From the NCBI GenBank assembly GCA_963169045.1, contig CAUJDF010000038.1:142372-206371 (forward strand): a stretch of 64,000 nucleotides of DNA. Direction: 5' to 3'. This DNA is from Myxococcota bacterium. GTDB lineage: Bacteria > Myxococcota_A > Bradymonadia > UBA7976 > UBA1532. Positions 36,615 to 43,801 of the stretch are shown here, piece by piece (positions within the stretch are counted from its first letter, which is position 1; every line of letters starts with the position of its first letter). The position numbers and the translations under genes were made by a program. Below the pieces are notes generated by a model, which did not search any database, was not told where the DNA came from, and was given only the letters and a program-made list of their open reading frames with translations.

Positions 36615-38237
36615 TCATCGGGTGGTGCGGATGTCCATGTCGTCGGGCGGGCGCGACGCCGGCGGGGGCGGCCGGCGCGGCGGCGGCGGCCGCGGGATGG
36701 TCGGCGCCAGGGCGCGGCGGACGGTCGTGCCCGCCTGCTCCGGCTTCACGTCCCAGGTCTGCAGCTCGTAGCCGCCACGGCGCAGCGTCAGGCGCTTCGC
36801 CTCGGCCGGCACGTCGAGCGGGGCCTGACCGATCATGGTCTTGCCGTCCCAGACCTCGACGCCCGGCGGCGTCGTCTCGAGGCGGACCGTAGCCGGCGCC
36901 GCCCTGGCGGGGCCGCCCGCCGCCGCCGAGTCGGCCGCTTCGCGTGCGGACGGCGTCGGCCGCTCCGGCTCGGAGGCGACCACCGCGACGGGCGCGGTCG
37001 CCGGCGGCGGCGCGGACGCCGCGACCGGCGGCGAGGGCACCGCGACCGCGTCGTCGTCGTTCCGGCCGAGCAGGAACACCCCCGCGGCGACGATCACCGC
37101 CGCGGCGACGAGCGCCACGATCGGCCACGGCGATCGGCGCCGCGTCGGCTCGACGAGGCCCGTGCCGGTGACCGCCTGCCCGCGCGGCGGCGACCCGTCG
37201 GACGCGTCGGTGTCGACCCCCGACGGCTCGGGCTCCCGGCGCACGTTCAGCGACTGCATCGAGGCGCGGCTCGCCAGCGACGCCCCCGTGAGGCCGGGCA
37301 GCGGCGGCAGCTCGTCGAGCGCGCCGATGAAGGCCTCGACGTCGGCGTAGCGGTCCTCGGGCTTCTTGGCGAGGCAGCGCAGGACGAGCGCCTCGAGCTC
37401 CGGCGGCGGCGCCGCGCCCCCGCGCAGGCGCAGCGGCGGTACCGGCTCGTTGAGGTGCATCACCAGCGTCTGCACCGCCTTCTCGCCGCGGAACGGCACG
37501 CGCCCGGTGAGCACCTCGAAGAGCAGCACGCCGAGCGCGTACAGGTCGGTGCGGCCGTCGAGCTGAGTGTGGCGGATCTGCTCGGGCGCCATGTAGCGCG
37601 GCGAGCCGATGAACTTGCCGCCCATGGTCAGGTCCTCGGTGTCGTCGCGCACGAGCTTGGCGATGCCGAAGTCGAGGACCTTGACGAGCTCGCCCTCGTC
37701 GCTGGGGACGAGCATCACGTTCGACGGCTTGAGGTCGCGGTGGACGATGCCGTGGCGGTGCGCCTCGCGCAGCGCGCGCGCCACCTCGCGCACGACCTCG
37801 ACGGCGCGCGCGGGCGGCAGCGGCCCCTCCTGGCGGAGCGCCTGCCGGAGCGTGCGCCCCTCGAGGTACTCCATGACCATGAAGTAGGTCTCGAGGCCGC
37901 CGACGTCGAAGCGACCGTAGTCGAAGATGCGCACCGTGTTGGGGTGCGAGAGCTTGGCGACGGTGGCCGCCTCGAGCAGGAAGCGCTTCTGGAAGCCGGG
38001 GTCCTGGTCGCCCTGCACGTAGCGGCTGTCGAGGACCTTCAGCGCGACGGGCCGCTCGAGCGGGAGCTGCTCGGCGAGGTAGATGCGGCCCATGCCGCCC
38101 TTGGCCACGAGACGCTGGACGCGGTACTTGCCGGCGACGACGACGCCGACGAGGTCGTCGCCGCCGACGCCCGCCTGGCTCTCCTCGTCGTCGAAACCGC
38201 CGACGTCGCGCCGCGATCCCGTGTCGTCCCCCGTCAT
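36615..38237 (-). CDS. Ser/Thr protein kinase with one transmembrane helix and PEGA domain
   Basis: The 540-residue Hanks kinase has its kinase domain at about 32-295. Motifs include VAKGGMGRIYLAE, PVALKVLDSRY, IVHRDLKPSNVML, VLDFGIAKL and SPRYMAPEQIRHTQLDGRTDLYALGVL in two adjoining blocks. A juxtamembrane linker and one transmembrane helix (about 365-387) lead to a periplasmic PEGA domain (about 440-510: TTPPGVEVWDGKTMIGQAPL). All catalytic residues are present, so it should be active. The PEGA domain would sense the envelope. The downstream TPR-PEGA-TonB receptor shares the same rare domain, which suggests a functional link. The upstream region is shared with the small zinc-ribbon-like gene. 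Confidence 0.93.
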   Translation of the reverse strand: MTGDDTGSRRDVGGFDDEESQAGVGGDDLVGVVVAGKYRVQRLVAKGGMGRIYLAEQLPLERPVALKVLDSRYVQGDQDPGFQKRFLLEAATVAKLSHPNTVRIFDYGRFDVGGLETYFMVMEYLEGRTLRQALRQEGPLPPARAVEVVREVARALREAHRHGIVHRDLKPSNVMLVPSDEGELVKVLDFGIAKLVRDDTEDLTMGGKFIGSPRYMAPEQIRHTQLDGRTDLYALGVLLFEVLTGRVPFRGEKAVQTLVMHLNEPVPPLRLRGGAAPPPELEALVLRCLAKKPEDRYADVEAFIGALDELPPLPGLTGASLASRASMQSLNVRREPEPSGVDTDASDGSPPRGQAVTGTGLVEPTRRRSPWPIVALVAAAVIVAAGVFLLGRNDDDAVAVPSPPVAASAPPPATAPVAVVASEPERPTPSAREAADSAAAGGPARAAPATVRLETTPPGVEVWDGKTMIGQAPLDVPAEAKRLTLRRGGYELQTWDVKPEQAGTTVRRALAPTIPRPPPPRRPPPPASRPPDDMDIRTTR

Positions 38238-38303
38238 GGGCTGCGATGATGGCACGGCGCGGCCCGCCGGCCAAAGAGTGCGGCGCCACCGCCGGCACGG
38301 ACG

Positions 38304-38332
38304 ATGCCGTGACGTGGCCGGGCCGCTAGAAT
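38304..38332 (+). promoter_or_regulatory. candidate promoter of the 68-residue Cys/His protein gene
   Basis: TAGAAT at 38327-38332 matches five of six bases of a -10 element. With a 17-base spacer the -35 position reads ATGCCG (38304-38309), a weak match. The predicted leader of about 25 bases contains GAGGAG before the ATG at 38365. It lies in the 127-base divergent region with the PEGA kinase. Confidence 0.4.
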
Positions 38333-38364
38333 GCGCGGTCTTGCGAACCGAGGAGCCGAACGGG

Positions 38365-38571
38365 ATGCCCCAAGCGCTGCCCACCTGCCGCTGCGGCCAC
38401 GACAGGCACCATCACATGGTCTCCGCCAAGGGCCGCTACTCCACCATGGGCTGGTTCACGCTGTTGATCGGCGTGACCGCCCGACCACGCGCCGTCGAGT
38501 ACTGGTGCCGGCGCTGCGGCGAGCGCTTCGACTCGACGGCCGACCCCGACGTCCTGGCGAAGCACTGCTGA
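38365..38571 (+). CDS. 68-residue Cys/His-rich protein, zinc-ribbon-like
   Basis: This small soluble protein has the N-terminal cluster CRCGHDRHHH (Cys8, Cys10, His12, His15-17). A hydrophobic middle follows (MGWFTLLIGV), then a second knuckle CRRCGERF (Cys48, Cys51) and a terminal His-Cys (His67, Cys68). This pattern suggests one or two zinc sites. No named family is recognised. GAGGAG lies 9 bases before the ATG, and a good -10 element is upstream, so expression is plausible. The hydrophobic stretch is short and probably packs in a core rather than spanning a membrane. Confidence 0.65.
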   Translation: MPQALPTCRCGHDRHHHMVSAKGRYSTMGWFTLLIGVTARPRAVEYWCRRCGERFDSTADPDVLAKHC

Positions 38572-38572
38572 C

Positions 38573-40180
38573 TCACTCCACCTCGCGCCAGAGGCCGACG
38601 GGCAGCAGCCCGCCCTCGACGACGCGCAGGTGGAGCTCGACGCGCGGGCCGCCGGACGCGCGCCGCCAGGTCAGCGTGAGGAACGGGTCGTCGCCGGCCG
38701 CGTGCGGGCCGAGATCGACGACCGGCGCCGCGGCCGAGCCCGCGGCCACCTCCGCGCCGCCGCGCGCGAGCGTCCAGCGGTACGGACCGCCGCCGCCCAC
38801 CCCGGCGAGCGCGCCGAGGTCGGTGAGCGACACGGACCACCCGTCGACGCGCGGCTCGTCGAGCGGCAGGACGGGCGCGAAGGCATGGCGCAGGAGCTTC
38901 TCGCGCCGCGCGAGCAGCACGCGCTCGACGTACAGCGCCGCCCCCGGCTCGGCGTACTCGGCGGCGTCCACGGCGGCCCCCACGAGCGCGGGCGAGAAGC
39001 GCGCGAGGATCGACGCCGCCCAGTAGGTGTCCCGCGCGTCGGCCTCGTCGAACGCCGCGTTCGGGAACGTCGGCCGCCAGCCCGCGGGATCGAACGCGTC
39101 GGCCTCGAACGACACGCCCGCCGCGCGCCACGCCGGCGGCGGCATCTCCTCCCAGTCCGGGTACCAGAACCCGAGCGAAAGCAAGGACTTGCCGATCACC
39201 GAGAAGTCGATGAGGTGGTGGTCGCCCTCGCCGATGAACTTGGGCCGCGGGCCGCCGGCGCCCATGCTCGTCCCGAAGTCGATCAGGTAGTGGCGCAGCG
39301 AGCCCTGCCCGGGCGACGCCTCGATCCACACGTCGAGGTTGTTGGCCTCACGGCGGTCGACGTCGTTCGTCCAGGCCGTGAACACCCACAGGCCGCGCAG
39401 GCTGCGGCGGTGCTCGTGCGGCAGGCGGTCGTTGGGGTCCTCGGGGCGGACGCCGCGGAACGGCCACGGCCCGACGGGGCGCCCCGGCAGGCCGCGGCTG
39501 AAGAGCGCGCGCACCTGGCCGTCGGCGTCGCGCGGCACCTCGGCGAGCAGCGCGCCCAGCCAGACCTCGTCGGCGGGCTGGTCGCGGCCGTAGCGGTCGG
39601 TCCGCGTCGCGTCGGGCGCGAGGCGCAGGCGCGCGGGATCGAAGCGGACGACGACGTTCTCGGGGACGTGCCAGCCGGCCGCCCACATCAGGCGGGTGAC
39701 GATCGCCTCGGCGCCGCTCGACAGGCCCGGTAGCGCCGGCGGGTCGAACTTCACGAACCAGCGCTCGCCGGCGGCGTCCTTCAACACGAAGCCGGCCGTC
39801 ATGCCCTCCGACTTGCCCGAGGTCACCGTCAGCGGGCCGGGCGCCGGCCCGTCGACCTGCATCGGTCCGCGGCGGATGTCGTCGGGCGTGAGCGGCGCGC
39901 GGCCGATGCGGTTGGTGAACCACGCGGAGTCCGGCACCTGGCCGAAGGCGTTGACGTCGCCGGCGGGGGGACCGCCGCCGAGGCCCGTCCGCGCCGCGCG
40001 CACCGGCCCCTCGAGAAAGGCGTGGTCGAAGAACTCCCACCACGACGAGACCTCGCGCTCGGGCGGCGGGGGGTGCAGCGCGGGCGCCGGCGCCCGCTGG
40101 AACGGCTCGTCGTGCGGCGTCGTCTGCCACGCCGGTGCGCCGCAGCCCGCGATCAGCGCCGCGAGCAGCAGCCGCCTCAC
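38573..40180 (-). CDS. kinase-like lipoprotein of unknown function
   Basis: The 535-residue exported lipoprotein has Cys13 in LIAGC and no formally named family that I can assign. The block VPDSAWFTNRIGRAPLTPDD is followed by a region that reads like an atypical kinase. WFVKFDPP contains Lys144 (ATP-Lys position) and SGAEAIVTRLMW contains Glu158 (helix C). TNDVDRREANNLDVWIE holds candidate catalytic Asp273 and metal Asn280/281, and YLIDFGTSMG holds Asp301-Phe-Gly. The C-terminal 100 residues look beta-rich. Lipid anchoring would place it outside the cytoplasm. The GTG start overlaps the barrel stop (GTGA). HipA/PI3K-like or Fam20-like ancestry is inference. Confidence 0.7.
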   Translation of the reverse strand: MRRLLLAALIAGCGAPAWQTTPHDEPFQRAPAPALHPPPPEREVSSWWEFFDHAFLEGPVRAARTGLGGGPPAGDVNAFGQVPDSAWFTNRIGRAPLTPDDIRRGPMQVDGPAPGPLTVTSGKSEGMTAGFVLKDAAGERWFVKFDPPALPGLSSGAEAIVTRLMWAAGWHVPENVVVRFDPARLRLAPDATRTDRYGRDQPADEVWLGALLAEVPRDADGQVRALFSRGLPGRPVGPWPFRGVRPEDPNDRLPHEHRRSLRGLWVFTAWTNDVDRREANNLDVWIEASPGQGSLRHYLIDFGTSMGAGGPRPKFIGEGDHHLIDFSVIGKSLLSLGFWYPDWEEMPPPAWRAAGVSFEADAFDPAGWRPTFPNAAFDEADARDTYWAASILARFSPALVGAAVDAAEYAEPGAALYVERVLLARREKLLRHAFAPVLPLDEPRVDGWSVSLTDLGALAGVGGGGPYRWTLARGGAEVAAGSAAAPVVDLGPHAAGDDPFLTLTWRRASGGPRVELHLRVVEGGLLPVGLWREVE

Positions 40181-41400
40181 GGCGCCAGCCCCACGCCGCC
40201 GACGAGCTCGGACCCCTCGGGCGAGAAGGCGATCTGCGCGTTGAACACCAGCGCCGCCGCGGACTCGACGCGCACGCCGAGCCCCGCCGACCAGCGCACC
40301 GGCCCCTCGGCGAGCTCGCGCGCCTCCTGCCCCACGCGCCCCACGTCGCCGAAGATCGCGGCCGAGCTGGTGATGCCGGTGTTCCAGAGGGTGTAGAGCG
40401 GGTAGCGGTACTCGGCGGTGCCCGTCCAGCCGTAGCGACCGCGGAAGCGCCCGTCCGCGTAACCGCGCAGGCCTTCGTCGCGGCCGAGGGTCACGAGCCG
40501 GTGCACGGGGACGGCGTCGCCGTCGCGCAGCGGACCGACGGCCTCCGCGGCGAGCGCCAGGACGACCACGCGCGCCCGCGGCGCGACCGGCAGGTACACG
40601 GCGGCCTGCGCGCGCCCGGCCACGGCGCTCTCGCCGTCCCCCTGCGTCACGACGCCGGCCAGCTCGTGGAAGACGCCGCGCGTCGTGCGCCCTTCGGTGT
40701 CGCGCGTGTCGTAGCGCAGCCGCAGCCCCCCCTCGGGGAAGCCCGACGACTCGCCGAAGCCGGCGATGCCGTCGCCCGCCGTCGCCGCCGGCACGTCCTC
40801 GCCGCGGTCGCCGGGCCCGTACTCGCGGAACACCCAGCCGCCCTCGAGCGCCAACTGGATCGGCGGGGCGTGCCCCGGCAGCAGGCCGATCCCGGCGCGC
40901 GCGTCGACCGCGTGCACGCGCAGCGCGCGCTCGTCGTCCTCGCGGGTGTCGCCGCCCAGCCCGAACCAGCGCTCGCGCCGGTCGTCCCAGGCGCCGGCGG
41001 TGAGGCGCAGCCGCCGGTCGCCGAACGCGGCGACGTCCGCGTCGAGCGTGCCGCGCACGTTCCAGTCGCGGTTCGCCCAGCCCTGGCCACGCAGCGTCAG
41101 GTGCTCGCTGCCGCCGAAGAGGTCGGTGTGCCGGAACGTCAGGCCGCCCCCGACGCCCTGCGTCCCGCTGTAGGTGAAGCCGGGCAGCAGGAAGGCGGTG
41201 CGCTCGTCGTTCGTGAGCAGGTCGTACAGGCGGCGGTCGAGCCTCGTGCGCTCGACGGCGCCGATCGCGAGCCCGATCGGCGTCGCCGCCACCTGGAGCG
41301 CGTGCTCCGGCGCCCGCAGCAGCGCCCAGCCGAGGCCCGGCGCCACCTCGGGCCGCGCCTCCGCCGTCGTGAGCGCCGTCGCCGCCAGCAGCGCGATCAT
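40177..41400 (-). CDS. Omp85/BamA-like outer-membrane barrel without POTRA domains
   Basis: The 407-residue protein has a short signal sequence (MIALLAATALTTAEA) and a long run of amphipathic beta strands (LRGQGWANRDWNVRGTLDAD, LRLTAGAWDDRRERWFGLGG). The Omp85-type loop motif is present: RDEGLRGYADGRFRG followed by AEYRYPLY, matching the (L/V)RGY element of BamA/TamA and surface antigens. No POTRA repeats precede the barrel, so it is a barrel-only member. The ATG overlaps the phosphoesterase-like stop (ATGA), and its own stop overlaps the kinase-like GTG, so all three genes are coupled. It may export or anchor the flanking lipoproteins, which is inference. Confidence 0.78.
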   Translation of the reverse strand: MIALLAATALTTAEARPEVAPGLGWALLRAPEHALQVAATPIGLAIGAVERTRLDRRLYDLLTNDERTAFLLPGFTYSGTQGVGGGLTFRHTDLFGGSEHLTLRGQGWANRDWNVRGTLDADVAAFGDRRLRLTAGAWDDRRERWFGLGGDTREDDERALRVHAVDARAGIGLLPGHAPPIQLALEGGWVFREYGPGDRGEDVPAATAGDGIAGFGESSGFPEGGLRLRYDTRDTEGRTTRGVFHELAGVVTQGDGESAVAGRAQAAVYLPVAPRARVVVLALAAEAVGPLRDGDAVPVHRLVTLGRDEGLRGYADGRFRGRYGWTGTAEYRYPLYTLWNTGITSSAAIFGDVGRVGQEARELAEGPVRWSAGLGVRVESAAALVFNAQIAFSPEGSELVGGVGLAP

Positions 41401-42494
41401 GGGCCCTCGCGCGGCGGGTTGGGCCGCACCAGCACGTGGTCGACGATGGCGCCCGACAGGTCGAGCGTCCGCAGCGCCAGGCCGCCGGGATCGACGTCGA
41501 CGAGCACGTAGTGCGCCTCGGTGCGCTGCGCCTTGCTGAAGTTGCGGGGATCGACGCGCGTCGCCGGACCGCCGGCCACGCCGGTCACGACATACGTCAC
41601 GCCGTCGATGCGCTCGGTGCGCTCGTAGTCCCGGTCGCGCCCGGCGAAAACGAGCTCGGCGCCGTGCCTCGCCGCCAGCTCGCCGACGACCGCGCGCAGG
41701 TCGCGCTCGGGGGCGCGCCCGCCCGACGAGTAGGGCGGGTGGTGCAGCACGACGACGAGCAGGCGGTCGCGGGCCTCCGCGAGGGCCGCGTCGACGCCGG
41801 CGCGCCACTCCGCGGCGGGGCGCGCGCTGTCGACGCCCACCACGCGCAGCCCGCCCCAGTCGCGCACGGAGAACGCGCCGCCCGGCGCCCAGCGGTCGCG
41901 CCGGGCCACCCGGTCGAACCACGGGCCGCGGTCGCCGTCGCCCGGCACCGCCAGCAGCGGCGCCCGCGCCAGCAGCGGTGCCTCGGTGCGCAGAAAATCG
42001 AGCCAGTCCGAGGGGTTGCGGACCATCGTCCCCGTGTGGACGACGAAGTCGGGCCGCGCCTCGGCCACCCGCTCGACGACGGCGGCGTGCGCGGCGCCGT
42101 CGGTGCCGCCGAACACCGCGAAGCGCGGCGCGCCCGCCCCCGCGCGGAAGGTGCGCGCCGGGCCGTCCCCCACCTGGTAGGCCACGCGGCCGTCCGCCGG
42201 CAGGCCCTCGGGCGTCGCCGCCCACAGGCCGGGACCGAGCGCCTCGAAGCGTGCCGCCTGCGGCGCCGCCCGCGGGGCGTCCGCCGCCCACCACGTCAGG
42301 GTCGGCGCCTCGGCGGCCGCCACCTGCACCGCCACCTGCCCCGGCCCGAGGTAGACGAGCCACGGCCCGGCGTCCGGCGAGGCCGGCCCCGCGCTCGCGC
42401 ACCCCCCCGCCAGCAGAAGACTCAGGGCGACCCCGCCCCACCCTCGGGGATCGGACCAGGAAAGGAGGCCCCGCTTGGAGAACCGATCACGCAA
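41397..42494 (-). CDS. metallophosphoesterase-like lipoprotein with degenerate metal site
   Basis: The product is a calcineurin/purple-acid-phosphatase-like protein with lipobox LAGGC. Relative to the family, the usual GD is GT (FVVHTGTMV), GNHD is GDGD (VPGDGDRG), and GHDHxYER is GRDRDYER (FAGRDRDYERT). HHPPYSSGG is kept. Most metal ligands are therefore lost, and the protein is probably a pseudo-phosphatase or binding protein. The true start is uncertain. TTG 42494 gives a reasonable lipoprotein signal and overlaps the divergent transporter by 20 bases. CTG 42425 would be too short. Its stop overlaps the barrel ATG, so it is the first gene of the three-gene operon. Confidence 0.68.
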   Translation of the reverse strand: MRDRFSKRGLLSWSDPRGWGGVALSLLLAGGCASAGPASPDAGPWLVYLGPGQVAVQVAAAEAPTLTWWAADAPRAAPQAARFEALGPGLWAATPEGLPADGRVAYQVGDGPARTFRAGAGAPRFAVFGGTDGAAHAAVVERVAEARPDFVVHTGTMVRNPSDWLDFLRTEAPLLARAPLLAVPGDGDRGPWFDRVARRDRWAPGGAFSVRDWGGLRVVGVDSARPAAEWRAGVDAALAEARDRLLVVVLHHPPYSSGGRAPERDLRAVVGELAARHGAELVFAGRDRDYERTERIDGVTYVVTGVAGGPATRVDPRNFSKAQRTEAHYVLVDVDPGGLALRTLDLSGAIVDHVLVRPNPPREGP

Positions 42495-43800
42495 TCCCCT
42501 CGCCGCGTTCTGGCAGGTGCGCCGCACCGAGACCGCCGCCGTCGTGAGCCTGTTCTTCCTGTTCTTCTGCGTCATCTTCGTCTTCTGGTGCCTGAAGCCC
42601 CTACGCACCTCCGCCGTGGTGAAGGCCTACGGGACGGAGTGGTACCCCCTCTTCCGGCAGGGCACGGCGCTCGTGATGCCGCTCGTCGTGTGGGCGTACT
42701 CGGCCCTCTCGGACCGGCTGCGGCGGGACCGGCTCTTCCTCGGCGTCCTCGGGAGCTTCTTCGCGGTCACCGTCGCGTTCTGGGGCCTCTTGCGCACGGT
42801 CGATGCCGACTGGCCGTCGGTCCTCTTCTACTTCTACGTCGACACCTACGTGACCGTGGCCGTCGCGATGTTCTGGAGCTACGTCAACGACGTCAGCACC
42901 GTCGGCCAGGCGAAGCGGCTGTATGGCGTGATCGGCGCCGGCGGCATCGCCGGCGGCATGGTGGGATCGGCGGCCAGCGCGATGCTCAGCGAACGGCTCG
43001 GCGACGGGCTCGTGCTCGTGACGCTGCCGTTCCTCGCGCTGGCGGCGGGCCTCGTCGTGCTGGCGAGCCGGGCGCTCGGGCCGGGCGTGGGCAAGCAGCC
43101 GGGGCGGCCGACCCGCGGCGCGCTGGCCGACGCGCTCGCCGGCGCGCGCCTCGTGAAGGCCTCGCCCTACCTGCTGTCGATCGCCGGCGTGGTGCTCGTC
43201 TACGAGCTCATCAGCACCAACGTCGACTACATCTTCAACGCGCTCGCCGACGCGGCCTTCCCCGACCGCGACGCCATGGCCGCGTTCCAGGGGCGCGTCT
43301 TCTTCTGGGCCAACCTGGGCGCGCTGGTCACGCAGGTCTTCGCGGTGAGCTGGGTGCACCAGCGGCTCGGCGTGCGCGCGGGGCTCTTGATGCTCCCCCT
43401 CGGCCTGCTCGTCGGCTGCGTCGCCTTCCTCGGCGAGCCGATGCTCCTCGTCGCGAGCCTGCTGATCGGCCTCGATGGCACGCTGTCGTACTCCATGCAC
43501 CAGTCGTCGAAGGAGGTGCTCTACACGCCGACCGACCGCGCCACGACCTACAAGGCCAAGGCGTTCATCGACATGTTCGTCTTCCGGACGGGCAAGGCGA
43601 TCGGCGGCGTGTTCCTTTTGGTCTACGGCCTGTACCTGGCGCAGCTCGGCATGGACCTGCCGATGCTCGCCGCCATCAACATCGCGCTGCTGGTGCTGTG
43701 GATGGGCCTGGTGGGCGTGGCGGGCCACCACTTCGCCCGCCTCGAGGCGCGGCAGGAGGCCCGCCGCCCGCCGCCGCTCGCCGAGGGCCGGACGACCTGA
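42475..43800 (+). CDS. ATP/ADP-translocase-like (Npt1/NTT-type) MFS membrane protein
   Basis: The 441-residue integral membrane protein has 12 predicted helices. The segment VFWCLKPLRTSAVVKAYGTE and the YVDTYVTVAVAMFWSYVNDV block resemble the TlcA/Npt1 nucleotide-transporter family (COG3202) known from obligate intracellular bacteria. Free-living bacteria carry divergent members of unknown substrate. Here there is no sign of an intracellular lifestyle, so nucleotide exchange should not be assumed. Start is TTG 42475, supported by AGGAGG at 42463-42468 with a 6-base spacer. The start region overlaps the divergent lipoprotein gene. Confidence 0.78.
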   Translation: MENRSRNPLAAFWQVRRTETAAVVSLFFLFFCVIFVFWCLKPLRTSAVVKAYGTEWYPLFRQGTALVMPLVVWAYSALSDRLRRDRLFLGVLGSFFAVTVAFWGLLRTVDADWPSVLFYFYVDTYVTVAVAMFWSYVNDVSTVGQAKRLYGVIGAGGIAGGMVGSAASAMLSERLGDGLVLVTLPFLALAAGLVVLASRALGPGVGKQPGRPTRGALADALAGARLVKASPYLLSIAGVVLVYELISTNVDYIFNALADAAFPDRDAMAAFQGRVFFWANLGALVTQVFAVSWVHQRLGVRAGLLMLPLGLLVGCVAFLGEPMLLVASLLIGLDGTLSYSMHQSSKEVLYTPTDRATTYKAKAFIDMFVFRTGKAIGGVFLLVYGLYLAQLGMDLPMLAAINIALLVLWMGLVGVAGHHFARLEARQEARRPPPLAEGRTT

Positions 43801-43801
43801 C

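Noticed and set aside
31944..38249. A 2101-codon plus-strand open frame
   Set aside because: It is antisense to the lamin-tail, TonB-receptor and kinase genes. Composition is typical of stop-poor high-GC shadow frames and no domain is visible.
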